From Megaleporinus macrocephalus (lineage: Eukaryota > Chordata > Actinopteri > Characiformes > Anostomidae): a stretch of 64,000 bases of DNA. Position numbers and translations under genes: made by a program. Below, one piece after another: positions 34,372-48,600 of this stretch. Position 1 is the stretch's first letter. Each line of letters begins with the position of its first letter. The stretch spans positions 5,811,655-5,875,654 of the forward strand of contig CM038704.1 in assembly GCA_021613375.1 (NCBI GenBank), in the 5' to 3' direction. The notes beneath the pieces were generated by a model. The model was not told where the DNA came from. It saw nothing but the letters and a program-made list of their open reading frames with translations, and searched no databases.

Positions 34372-36598
34372 TTGTGACTGGACCAATGACAATACTCTAG
34401 AACTGGTTTGATAAAAAAAGCCTGTCCATTAACTTACACTGAAGGCAAACAGTATTTATGTCATCAGCTGTAAAGTTTTCATTTCGATGATACTTGTTTT
34501 TCTTTGGACAGCAAACATGTATTTCCAATTTTGTCCAAGTTCTATTTTTCTACATCATGTAAATGCAGCAGCTATCGTTTACACTGTCTAATTTTTTTAA
34601 TTAAGAATGGACCAATAGAAAAGCTCTAAAACAATTTTAAAAAATTCTGGTTCCATTATATACAGCAGCAATATATATATATATATATATAATTTTTTTT
34701 TTCTTCTGTTGAGTTTAGGAGCTCACCTCATATGAAAGGCTTAATTAAAATGAGTTTATTGTGCTGCTCAGTTTATACAGAAAACATAATCAGTATCAGA
34801 TAAAAGATGGTGTTGTTGGTTTGTACTCGCCTTCCAAGGAAATCATCAGAGTCGATATCTTTGTCATAGAGCTCAAACTTCACTTCCAGATTAGGGTCAG
34901 GACTCAGAATCATCTGCACACAATCATAACAAATACACTGACTATTATCAAAACTACTGCTGTGCACTATGGACAGTAATAAGTACACACTACAAACACA
35001 TATCTATTTCTTTCTGCCTCGTGTAATTACATAAAGACATCTCAACAGTTATAACAGCATATGTTTTAGTGTTATTACAGATTGTGTTATTAGAAATTAC
35101 AGATTTGTAATTATACTGGTTTTAACAGAAGTCTTTCCAGTTTTATAAGGAAGAGTGTAATAATTGTAATTATTATATAGTTACCCTCATGTTATTACCA
35201 AGGTGTACATTACATTATATAAAATATTATGTTACAACTATCTAGATACTCTTTTGTAATCACACATGTGTAGTTACATAGGATGTACTGCTGTAATCCA
35301 TCTGTAACCGTGGCTACATCACTAATAGTTACACTGTTATAGTAAGTGTTGTTTATAATTAAGACTATAATTTAAGACCATAATTATAAAGTGGGACCAT
35401 AACAAAAACCTTACTCAGGCATAATACGCAGCACTATTTTCACATTATTTAAGTATATTTTTGAGCCAGTACAGTCAGCTTGTAAGGTTTCTAAGGATTT
35501 CTACCTCATACATCTCGTTCCAGGTGGGGTTGAGGTTCTCTTTGATCACGTGACTCTTAAAGGTGGTTCCCCCAACACTGATCTTCACATAGGGGTCACT
35601 CTTTCCCTTCACCATGCCCCCCATCAGACTGTCCATTGCAACCAAATTCTGAGCCTCCAGCAGGTGGATACGCAGCACCCCCTAGTGGCAGCATGGAGAA
35701 AAACATAGTTTCACCTTTTTTAAAATTCATATTCAGCATAAAACATAATTTTCAATATAGAAAAGTTGAATAAAACCAACAAATGAAGTATCAGTGAATC
35801 ACAGCTGCACATTCTCTACTTTAATATGGAACTTATCTGTACATTTAAATACATAGTTTTTTATTTATTTGCAGACTTTAATGTATTGGAAGAAAAAACT
35901 TTGCCACATTTTGTGTTTTATGATTTCCACCAAACAAACTACAAGCCAAAATTTGGGCACATCTAACTGAATATATATATATATGTGTATATATAACGTT
36001 TTAATCTGAATGTCTGAATTAATCTGTGTTGAAACAAGAGTGTAAATAGTGAAGTTGGAGCCCATGCACAAAAATATTTCTAAAACAAACATTTGACTGT
36101 ATTTAAATATAAAACTATTGTGCATATTTAGTTATAAGAGCTATAAACCCCCCAAACCTGTTTATCAGAACAAGATCTCAGCATCTACACTATCTTCCTC
36201 AGTCCTGTTAGAGAAGCAGCTCATGTAGTACAAATAAAAACAACCTGGGTAGGCATGCCCAAGCTTTTGACTTGTGTATGTTAACCCTTTAATGCCAAGT
36301 GAATCATATTTGAGGGCTGTAAATCACCACTGTTATCATTTGTTTCCTAAAAAACCTTAATGTTCACCTAAACTTCGCTCAAAATTCAGCTGAACTTTGT
36401 TCTAAATGTTAGAGGAGAACCAAAGACCAAAGTAGTAGATACAGTATGTGCAAAGCACTGTTGTTCAATATACAAAAATTTAGAAATGACTCAAGTAAAC
36501 ATTTAAAATACCATATATGATACAAAACAAAACTCATATATGCAAAGTGTTATTTAATTAAATTATTATTATTTATATAATATTCTATTATAATGTGC

Positions 36599-36650
<52 letters not shown>

Positions 36651-39600
36651 CCAAAATACTCAGAATTGGTCAATGCACCACTTCACAAAAAAATTCAAAT
36701 CCCTGACAACGTCTGACAAAAACATATTAATAACATAAAACTCAGTAAATAAGCAGTAACTGTGGGTTACAGTGTGTAGGAGTGTGTAATCTTTGTAGAC
36801 ACTTAGTCAATCCACAAAACATGGACTATTTTGTCCAGAGGCCCAAAATTAGAAATAAAACCTGCATACAACTGACCTGAGAGCCAAAGCCGGGGTCAGG
36901 ACTCGAGTGCTGGGGCAGTGAGTGTGCAGAGCTGGGGGTCTCTGTCTTCTCCTTAGCAGCAGGAGGTTTGACCTTTTCTTGAGAACTAAATAAACAGCCA
37001 TAACATTAAAACCATCTCCTTGTATCTACACATACTGTCCATTGTTTTAGCTCCACTGACCATATAGGAGCTACACTTACAGACTGTAGTTCATCTGATT
37101 CTCTGTATACTTTATTACTCTGTTATTTAATGATCAGGACCCCCACAGGACCACATAAGTGGTCACAGGACACTGTCCACAGGATACTGTTGGCTGGATG
37201 TTGCTGGTTGGTGGACGATTCTCAGTCCAGCAGTGACACTGAGGTGTTTAAACACTCTGATCCACTCACACCAGCACAACACACACTAACAAGTCAGTGT
37301 CACCCCCATAATAGTACCTGCTCTGTGGTGGTCCTGACTATTAAAGAACAGGGTAAAAGGGGATAAACAATGTATCAGAGAATATAATATATAAGAATAT
37401 AAATTCACATGGAACTGAGCTTTTCTATATTTTATATTTAAATCAATTCATATTTGATCAAACACTCACTGGTCAGTTGGCTTGTCCAGCTGCTTTTGCT
37501 CGCTGCTGCCTTTAGACGCTGGTTCAGAATGGGGTACTTTACTCACATCCTGTAAACACAACACAGCACATCATCTACATACAGGAGTCCGTAACACACA
37601 TACAAACATACAAATACAAACACAAACACTTCCCACCTCAAAGCTGGGATCATGACTGGCATCTGCTGCTGGACCTTTATGTGGCTCTTCAGGGACGGTG
37701 ACAGGGACAGGTACAGTGAAGGCCACCAGCTCATTAAGCCTGTCCGACACACAGGCACACGTAAGACATATATGACAAAGATACACATGGACAGATGACA
37801 TGTTTTCTAACTGAAAATACAAAAACGGACAAAAAACAAAAACAAACTTACGTAAAGGGAAACACCACAGATTTTTAAAAATGACTGTTCTAGTGTCAGA
37901 ACAGTTCACAGTGCTGGTGATAGGAGCCAGACGCTGTGAAGCAACATAGTCTCCAAACAAAACTTGTTTTTCAGAAATATAGAACATTCACTGGTGGGTT
38001 TGGTGGCAAATCAAATGTCTATATGTGTGGGTTGCATTTTGCATGCAATTACACATTTCCACCAGAGAGGTCTCCAAATCCCAAAAACGTACAGTATTCA
38101 CTTCAGTTTAACACCTTAAAAAAGAAATATTTTATAAATTGTGATGTTAATGTTCAGCTGATATTAAGTGCTGGCAGTGTGTTTTATAAGTTGCCCACAA
38201 AGTTTGAGCTTCAGCTTCAGAGAAGACCAATAAAAAACAGAGAATTCAGCTGTAAAGACACTGGAATTGGCAATAACCAATCATGACCAGTGAATCCCTA
38301 TGCTTATAATGTTAACACTGATTTTCGCACTCTTCTTAAATTATTTCTCAACACTTACTTAGTATATATTTCTAAGAAATACTCACTTGGAATACAGAAT
38401 TCAGAACTATTTGTCTCCACATTTAACCTATTCGTGCAGTTAAGCCCACACATACATACACTAGTGAAGACCAGACCCCTAAACTTCAGCCCACGACTGC
38501 CCCACTTTGCATAAATCAAATCAAATCAAATTTAATTGTATAGCGCTTTTAACAACTGATGTCATCACAAAGTAGTTTTAGGGGAATTTATTGATAAGAA
38601 AAGTTTAATAGAGCTTAAATTAACCTTAGAAGAAAATAACAACACAGAAGGAAATTATAGAAATAACATTAAAAAAACCCCAGGGAGCAAGCCATAGGTG
38701 ACAGTGGCAAGGAGAAACTCCCTCAGAGCTGGAGGAAACCTTGGGACTCACAATGGGGGGCCCATCCTCCTCTGATTAAACTACTCAAACAGTACTGGTA
38801 TACTGACTGTACCACCTTATACTTCTGTTCAGCTGCTCAGGTGTGCTTATATAATCATAATATGATATAACTAGAGTAATTATAGTACAGATGAAGAACA
38901 GTGAGAGTGATGATGAAGGTTAATGAATGTAGAAGGTCAGTGGAAACTAGTTAGAGTCCATGTTAATTTCCGTAGAGTCTGTAGTGACACTTTGCTGCTA
39001 TGCTGTGTTGCTCTATCGTGGACCAATGAATAAACACAGCAGAGCTTTAAAAGTAATAGGACACTGACTGGTCAGGAATCCTACCTTGGAGTTGGCTTGG
39101 TCTCCTGTTTTATCTCTTGAGTGGGTGCTGGTCTCGCCTCGCTTCTCCCACCCATTAAACTGTCTGCACCCACAGGCTTTTCAGCAGGCTTTTCACTGGG
39201 CTTCTGTACAGGTTTCACAACAGGCTTCTCAATGGGCTTCTCAATGGGCTTCTCAACGGGCTTCTCAACGGGCTTCTCAACAGGCTTCTCAACAGGCTTC
39301 TCAACAGGCTTCTCAATGGGCTTCTCAACAGGCTTCTCAACAGGCTTTTCAACAGGCTTCTCAACGGGCTTCTCTGCAGGCTTCTCAATGGGCTTTACAA
39401 CTCTCCTGTCCATCTTTGAAGCCAAAACCTGATACCAACATAAACACATTTATTCATTTCACCTAATAGGCACAAGATCTACTTCTGTATCTGCAACTTC
39501 CATTCCAGAGAAAGTGTGTGAATCCTTAATAAAACAGAAAGCAGTGATGATTATATTCTGTTTGACATGCATTCAATTGGAAACTCAATTGCAGTTCTGG

Positions 39601-42600
39601 ACTGCACTCCCCCCACCCAACACCATGACAGACCATATGGATGGACCTCTATCTCCAAAGACAATGTTAAAAAAGATTGACTAGTCAAACCACAACACAT
39701 GTTTCTACTGAGCATCAGTCCATTTCAGATGAGCTCAAGTCCAGAAAGGTCAGCAGTGTTGCTGGACGTTGTTTGTGACTTCCACTGTATATAATACAGT
39801 CTGCCTTTGAGGATCGATGCAGTGATAAACTCTGTCTATTGGCATCAATATCAAATCTTGAGTCCATGCAGCCCACATCTGAGGGATCTCAGGAGAACGA
39901 CAGGCAGGTGTAGTTTTCAGCCTTTACCTTTACACTTACAGATTTCATTGGAATTCCCTAAATCTTCAGAAGACAGAAGGGACTGAAGAGGGTGACGTTT
40001 AGCAATTCTTCACCTAATTACATTATTTGCAGACGCATCATAAAGATCTAGGCCTTTTTCATATGCTACTTTTATACCCAAGTCTATATTTGTGCTGTAC
40101 ACATGGCAAGTCGTCCTGTACATCCTGAAATAATCATGTAGACGTCAGAGGCATCAAACTTTTTATGCCAAGTCGTGCATCTTTATGTATTAGCGTTACG
40201 CGCACAAAAGGAGATCCGGCTTGATGTTTAAATCTCAAATGATCTCAAAATCAACACCATACTGATGAGGATATGATGCTGATATTAGATCATTTGCTCA
40301 CACCCTCAATAGAAACTTCCCTCAACAAGTTTTGACTGAGTTCTCTTTGAATTTTCTTTCAATCATTAAATTCATCCCCTCAGGGAAGGGGACCGAATCA
40401 CAACCCAGGCTACACGATGTTCTACACGAGTTCTGCTTCTTAACACTGCTTGTTGCCACTAAGGCTGAGACTACATAGAATGAGATAAAATTAAAATTAA
40501 TTATGGTCCTGCAAATTCAATAATACAGATCTTAATAAAGATTTTTACACTACTGTTTTAAGGAATTTGTTAATATATGTAAGCACCTACTTAACCAATC
40601 ACATCAATGGCTTTGCAACATGATCATTATAACCATGTTTCTACCCTACGAATTTAGATTTACTGAATTATATTTTATTATTTAAAAAAGTATTTAAAAT
40701 TAAATCATTTACATTTTTTATTATATTTTAATTAACAAGCATGGCTACTGAAGCTGTTTTTTTACCTACAAATGTTCACAGTATTCCTAGTGTGACTTTC
40801 CCAACTATGTTGGAATACCCTACTGGAATGAGCAGAGAAAACAAAAAATAAATTAATAATAAATGATAATAATGAGAAATAAATAATGTTTTGCTGTCTT
40901 TTTTCTGTTTTACAAATCACTGATTTTTTTGTTTATATTGGATTTTTTGTCCCAACTTTTTTGGACTCTAGTTTGCACTATGCAAAAGTCGAAGTTCATT
41001 CGGCAGCATGGTAGCCACTTGTTATGAGATAAAGCTATAACCAACCCAACAAAGGCAATAAAACATGTTTTGGTACACTCAGTATAGAGTTAATAGAATG
41101 TTTATACTAAAATTACAACACCTGAGATTTCCCACTGCATCAGTTCTACTGGACCCCAAACTGCATACTAGTACACTAAACAGTCCATAACAAAACCCTG
41201 CAGTACCTTCAGATGTTCTCTAGTGTAGTAGGTGAAGTACTGTTTAAGAGCTTTGAAAGTTTATGTAGCCATTATATTAGTCCTAATCATCTCCTTGTAG
41301 AGAATGCATCCAAGCTGTCCACATATCTTATCACAGTTTCCATGGTCACTCTGGTCTGTTTTGTTTGGCCTTCATCCACCTGCAGAGTTGCAGCTGCAGT
41401 AACAGTGGTGAGCCAAGCTATGTCTGAATTACAACATGCCTACCAAAGTGACAATGGAGCGTTCCTAACATCGGGGGTATAGACTTTACCTTGAGTTGTG
41501 CCCTCAGTAGGATCTGACTCTCAGGTGAAGCTCCATCCAGATTTTCCCACTGGTCCAGCAGCAGCTCTGGCTTTGAGAGAAGCTCTCTGATGGGTAAAAC
41601 CAGAGAACCCAGTGGCTGGTCCCATCCACTTAAGAGCTGAGCAGGAATAAGAAAGAAAACAGAAGATTACAAAGAAAATCTTCAATAGTCTATGTCTACA
41701 CAGTCCAATATTTAAATAAACCCCAACCCACCTTGACGATAAGAGTGTCCTCATCGGGATCATGGAGCAGAAAGTGGAAAGCCTCACCCCACTGAGGGGA
41801 GGTAGAGCGATCACAAACCTTCAAAGATGACGAGAGTTAATTAGGACTGCTGGTGCAGAACAAACATCATCTTTCAATCTCTACCAATATAAATAATAAT
41901 AATAATAATAATAAGAGGAAGAAGAAGACCAATGGGCCCACCTTGGTTTTGTAAGAGGTTCCTCCAAGATTGAGCTCTACTCCAGCTTTAGGTTCCTTCC
42001 CACCTTTCACCATCTACAAACATACAAAGAAGAAAATGTCTATACCCTGTCTTGCTGGTCTACCCTTCTATTTCACAAGACCACCAATGATGAATATACA
42101 CAAAATGTTTGTAGGCACCTGATCATCTAGTGCTTCATCTGAAATCAAGACACAATTAATCTAATTTTGGTTGGTCGAGACGTTTGGTGTCCAAATGATA
42201 GTTTCTTTAGCTATGACTCTGAGCTACTGGGCATACGTTGCTAACAAACACTAGAAGTCAATAGTCACCCAAATCTTTTCTATAAAAACATCTGAAAAAC
42301 TTCACCCAACTCACTCAAACCACCATCTAGTCTTTGTTAAAGTGGTGCAGACTTGCGCATGTGGTTTAGGACTGATTATGAGTCACTGTGAGCTATGAAA
42401 TTAAGTAAGGCCCTTTTAGACAACACAGATGCTGGTAACAATGTTAGCTTGTAGCTACAGTGTTAAACTGAAGTTGGATGATTAGTTCTGGGCCAACTAA
42501 TCCTAAAGGTACTGGATGGAGCTCCATCATCACTCCAGAGAACACAGTGTTCGACAGTCCAATGCTGGGGGGGAGTTTATAACTAGCCCGTGCTTGGCAT

Positions 42601-45600
42601 TGGGCATAGTGACCTTAGGCTCAGGTTCGGGGCCTCCAGAGCATCCTATTCTACTGGTCAATACTTTTCTAAAGAGCCTATACACAGTTGAGTCACATTA
42701 GTATGACCATGTCCTACTTTTGACAATGGCAGCACGTAGGTAGCAGCATTCTGGTCTGGGGAATGTTGTCGTGCCAGTCTCTGGACCCACTTGTCCATGT
42801 GGAAGACAATCTCAACCAATTTGTGTATGAATTCATCCTTGCAGCTCATGTACGTCATACATACTGATTGTCTTCTCTGGGGTGGACTAAGTCTTCTAGC
42901 AAGACAATGCAACATGTCACACGGCTAGAAATGTCCCACATTGGTTGGAAGAGCTGACCAAGACTTCCAAGTACTACCCTGGACCTGTAACTCCCCAGAC
43001 TTGAACCCAATCAAGCATCTGTGGGACCACAGATCCAGCAGCTGTGGGATGCACTGCAGTGAACATGGCTCCAGATACCCGTGACAACCTACCTGGACCT
43101 TATTGAGCCTCTGAGTCCGTCTAGCTGCTGTCTGTGCTCCACACAGCCATTACTCTGGATATTATATAATATCCTAGTATCGTAATAATGTGACTTCACT
43201 GTATACAAGCTGTGTTGAAGCTGCATGTCTGGAGATTTTGGACAGATAGTGTGCATTAAACCCTGGGACAATGCAGAAGATCTCTGAAGGACTCTGACTG
43301 GCTTTGGCATATTCGTCTTTTACACACCGGTAGTGCATGAGCTCTGTCAACGAGGATGAACAGCAGGGCTGCAGACGGAGAAGCTTTATTCTGGTAGGAC
43401 TGCATGGATTGTAACTGCAATGCCTGACAACACAAATAAAGATCAAAGGTTAACTGCCTTCATTTATTTTTACTGTATATTTTAACATATTAAGGTGATT
43501 CTTCAATTAGTGGAACTTTTACATCCCTTTTACTTTTATATTATTTATTTATTTATTTACAACTAAACATTACATTTACACATTATTTATTTATTTATTT
43601 ACAACTAAACATTACATTTACACATTATTTATTTATTTACAACTAAACATTATATTTATTTATAGCTAAAAATTACATGTACACATTATTCATTTATTTA
43701 TAATAAAACATTACATTTACACATTATTTATTTATTTACAACTAAACATTACATTTACACATTATTTATTTATTTATAGCTAAAAATTACATGTACACAT
43801 TATTCATTTATTTATAACTAAACATTACATTTACACATTATTTATTTATTTACATCTAAACATTACATTTACACATTATTTATTTATTTACAACTAAAAA
43901 TTACATTTACACGTTATTTATTTATTTATAACTAAAAATTACATGTACACATTATTCATTTATTTACAACTAAAAATTACATTTACACATTATTTATTTA
44001 TTTACATCTAAACATTACATTTACACATTATTTATTTATTTATAACTAAAAATTACATTTACACATTATTTATTTATTTATAACTAAACATTACATTTAC
44101 ATATTATTTATTTATTTACAACTAAAAATTACATTGACACATTATTTATTTATTTATAACTAAAAATTACATTTACACATTATTTATTTATTTATAACTA
44201 AAAATTACATTTACATATTATTTATTTATTTATAACTAAACATTACATTTACACATTATTTATTTATTTATGTGTATTTAAAGTGCAGCTTGTACTAGCT
44301 GTTAACTAGCTTTAGCAAATCCATGATCTAGCTAGATTTTTTCTTAAAAAAGTGAAAATTGTCATTACTGCAACACGTCATTACCAACACATAACCTGTT
44401 GAGACGATAATGACATTTGTTGATGGTAATGACAGGTTTTCAATCTCACCATCAGTATCTTGATTTAGAAATTTTTATAAGAAAAAAAAATTTAGAAATT
44501 CAATATAATTAAGTCTAACAGTGTGATTTTATAATGAAATTCAAGTGAAATACATTACTTTATAAAACTAAACATTACAAAAGTTAAGATGGCAAAAGAG
44601 CCCGCGATTGAAGAATCACCCATTAATGTACATGACCAGTCAAAAGTTTGGACACACCTAAAAACACCCCCAAAAAAACACTTGAATATATATGTTTATA
44701 ATTATAAAGACAGTTTGATCTGAATGTGTTGCGTCAACACAGAAATTTGCAACAACAAACACATCAAACAAGTTCAATGTTGTTGCAACTTTCACCCATT
44801 GCTTGCTGGGGTATCCAGATACATAATTTTTACCTTTCGGTTCTGAAATTAAATGGCGTCCTGAGACTTTTGACTCACCCTGTATCAACATTCTTTAAAC
44901 CTACCTACTAATAAAATAACACAAAGTAGAACAACCTGGGGAGGCGCGTCCAAACGTTGGAGGGATAGTGTATTTTAATACCACACACCTGTTCAAGCTT
45001 GTTGGGCTGGGTTACCGTGGGTACCCACTCTAGAATCAGATGAAGGCGACCGTGTTTTACATCATTCAGAGTGAACCACTGAGGACGACAGAGACAAGGA
45101 AAAACACTGCAGCTGTTAAAGGAGTTCTGTGCTTAAAACCTGCACCAGAATCAGCTTGTTTGTGTTCTTCGCATCATGAAATACACATACTGTGCTGTTA
45201 AAACAGGGTCGACTGTGAAAAACTGCCACCTGTTTTTAAAAAGGCTTCTTTGTCCACTATCCTACATATCGTTGCTGTCCAATGAAAATCAAGTATCTCC
45301 AAAATTTCAACTTTACAGGAGAGACCAAAAACATACTTTACTTCTAATGTAAGTCAATGGAACCAGTTTTTTTGGAGCTATTTTGGAGCACTCCTATTGG
45401 TCCATTCATCATGAAATTGTCAAACAATGTAAAGGACCATTGGCTTGTTCAAATAATGTAGAAAACTCAAAATCGACGAAAATGAAGGTACATGTTTTTC
45501 ATTGGACAGCAACGATATTTACATCCATCATCATCACATCGGACTGAACCTGAGTACCTTTGGATGCTGAGCCAGAATGTATGGGTGGAGCTATTAATGA

Positions 45601-48600
45601 TGTAAACCACTGATTGGTCAAACATAACCATCTCAGCTTTGTGGTGTCCATGAGTCATATGACTTTCATTAGCCAAAAAAAAAACAAATATAAAATAAAT
45701 AAAAAAACACTGTCCAGTAACAGAAACAGGCCAGTTTGCTCCAGTTTCAGGTTTGTAGCTGTACTGAGCTCTACTGTACTGCCTGGAGACACTGATTATT
45801 TATTCTGGCCTTCAATGGATGTGAACGAACACTGGAAACCCTACATCTCTCAAGCTTTGTTAGCAAGGACAGCAGATACAGCAGTGAACGGAGGAGTGCG
45901 GCTTCATACTAACCTGGTCAGTGTACTGAGTCTGAATGATTTCGCTCATGCTGACCCGGAACCTGTGGGAGAACATGCACAATTCAAATAAACTGACTTT
46001 TACAAACCATTTAAAAAGACCTCTGAATCAAATCTTCGAGTGAAACAGCATCACGTGACTCTTCAATCAAGATGTGTTAAAAAATTCTATTGTTTTTTAC
46101 TATATAGAGTAACTTTGGGCCTTTTTTGGTCCACTTATCATGAAACGCACACACATTATAACCGAAAAAGGCTCAAAATACAACAAAAACTAACAATATC
46201 TGAGGCACCTGAGCCGATCTAAGGCTGTTCAAAAGCCTTTATCTATCAATAAGTGTATTTTCACCACCAGATCTGATTAGAACAGATGTAAATAATCATA
46301 CATACAATACAAAGTAACATGAATATGTTATTGTGAGAGAAGTAGATCAGATCTTCAGCTCCAGTTTGAAGAACAAAGTGTAGTTCCAGATTTCTCCTGG
46401 ATGCCCCAGACATTGTATGAATGCATCTAGTTCCTTCAGCAGCAAATCTTGATTTAGCTTAATGAAGTACTGAGCAGTCAAAGCAGGTATTAGATGAGAA
46501 CTGATAATAATACTGGGTTGTTTAGGAGAAGCTTGGAAAGAGTTAAATAAACACATTGATGTATGTAAAAGCACTACTACTGTATTAATACTGTTTAATA
46601 TTGAAATAATGTTTTGCTCTTCCCGTGTGGATAAAAATAGCTTTTTAATATAATAATGTCCCACAGCACTGTAAGCAAATGCATTTTTTTTGTTTGTGAC
46701 ATCATAAAACAATGTTTTTGTAGCTCAGGTTCCCTTTAAATACTACACTGACTGGAGAGTAAAGATACACTCTTGACCGTTAATGCACCGAACGTGTTGG
46801 GAAAAGGTAGTGTTTTATTAAATGGGCTCTTTAATTTATGTCCACTCACCTCCCCAAGAAGTCGTCTTTATCAATGTCCTTATCGAAGACCTCCACTTGA
46901 ACTTCTGATGTTGGGTTATAGGCCAGAACCAGCTGGAAGAAACAGCAGCAGCATTAATACAACACTCAACGCAATACACTCCAGCTGAATCTGCTGGTCA
47001 GCCTGCAGCCCACTTACCTCATACATCTCGTTCCAGGTGGGGTTGAGGTTCTCTTTGATCACGTGACTCTTGAAGGTGGTTCCCTCAACATTGATCTTCA
47101 CATAGGGGTCGCTCTTCCCCTTCACCATGCCCCCCATCAGGTTGTCCTTAGCAATTAAATTCTCAGCCTCCAGCAGGTGCATCCGTAGCACCCCCTAGAG
47201 GAAAAGAAGGGAACAATTGAAGGGACAGTTTAGTGACAGATGGTTAGCACAATGGTGTAGTGGTTAGTACAGTGGTGTAGTGGTTAGTATGGTGGTGTAG
47301 TGGTTAGTATGGTGGTGTAGTGTTTAGTAAGGTGGTGTAGTGGTTAGTATGGTGGTGTAGTGGTTAGTACGGTGGTGTAGTGGTTAGTATGGTGGTGTAG
47401 TGGTTAGTATGGTGGTGTAGTAGTAAGTATGGTGGTGTAGTGGTTAGTATGGTGGTGTAGTGGTTAGTATGGTGGTGTAGTGGTCAGTATGGTGGTGTAG
47501 TGGTCAGTATAGTGGTGTAGTGGTTAGTACGGTGGTGTAGTGGTTAGTATGGTGGTGTAGTGGTTAGTATGGTGGTGTAGTGGTCAGTATGGTGGTGTAG
47601 TGGTCAGTATGGTGGTGTAGTGGTCAGTATGGTGGTGTAGTGGTTAGTATGGTGGTGTAGTGGTTAGTATGGTGGTGTAGTGGTTAGTATGGTGGTGTAG
47701 TGGTCAGTATGGTGGTGTAGTGGTTAGTATGGTGGTGTAGTGGTTAGTATGGTGGTGTAGTGGTTAGTATGGTGGTGTAGTGGTCAGTATGGTGGTGTAG
47801 TGGTCAGTATGGTGGTGTAGTGGTTAGTATGGTGGTGTAGGGGTTGGTATGGTGGTGTAGTGCTTAGCACGGTGGTGTAGTGGTTAGTATGGTGGTGTAG
47901 TGGTTAGTACGGTGGTGTAGTGGTTAGTACGGTGGTATAGTGTTTAGTAAGGTGGTGTAGTGGTTAGTATGGTGGTTTAGTGTTTAGTAAGGTGGTGTAG
48001 TGGTTAGTATGGTGGTGTAGTGGTTAGTACGGTGGTGTAGTGGTTAGTATGGTGGTGTAGTGGTTAGTACGTGTGTAGTGTCTTATGTGGTTAGTAAGGT
48101 GGTTTTACGTGGTTAGTAAGGTGGTGTAGTGGTTAGTATGGTGGTGTAGTGTTAGTATGGTGGTGTAGTGGTTAGTACTGGTTCGGTGTATAGTGGTTAG
48201 TATGGTGGTGTAGTGGTTAGTATGGTGGTGTAGTGGTTAGTACGGTGGTATAGTGTTTAGTAAGGTGGTGTAGTGGTTAGTATGGTGGTGTAGTGGTTAG
48301 TACGGTGGTATAGTGTTTAGTAAGGTGGTGTAGTGGTTAGTATGGTGGTGTAGTGGTTAGTATGGTGGTGTAGTGGTTAGTACGGTGGTGTAGTGGTTAG
48401 TATGGTGGTGTAGTGGTTAGTACGGTGGTATAGTGTTTAGTAAGGTGGTGTAGTTGTTAGTATGGTGGTGTAGTGGTCAGCGCGGTAGTGTAGTGGTTAG
48501 TATGGTGGTGTAGTTGTTAGTATGGTGGTGTAGTGGTTAGTATGGTGGTGTAGTGGTTAGTACGGTAGTGTAGTGTTTAGTAAGGTGGTGTAGTTAGTAT

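Noticed and set aside
35670..35695. CTCF-like CCACTAGGGGGTGC at the acceptor of esyt1 exon a
   Set aside because: One key base of the core differs, and the sequence is explained by the conserved splice acceptor plus Gly-Val codons shared by all three modules.
39086..39466. Plus-strand frames rich in Ala-Ser-Gln-Gln or Gly-Phe-Ser-Thr
   Set aside because: Antisense shadows of the esyt1 linker 3 exon with its 12-bp coding repeat.
46347..46712. 121-codon minus-strand frame as a gene
   Set aside because: Most of it lies in a dispersed repeat present three times in the window. No start or splice support; kept only as a repeat with a coding-like remnant.
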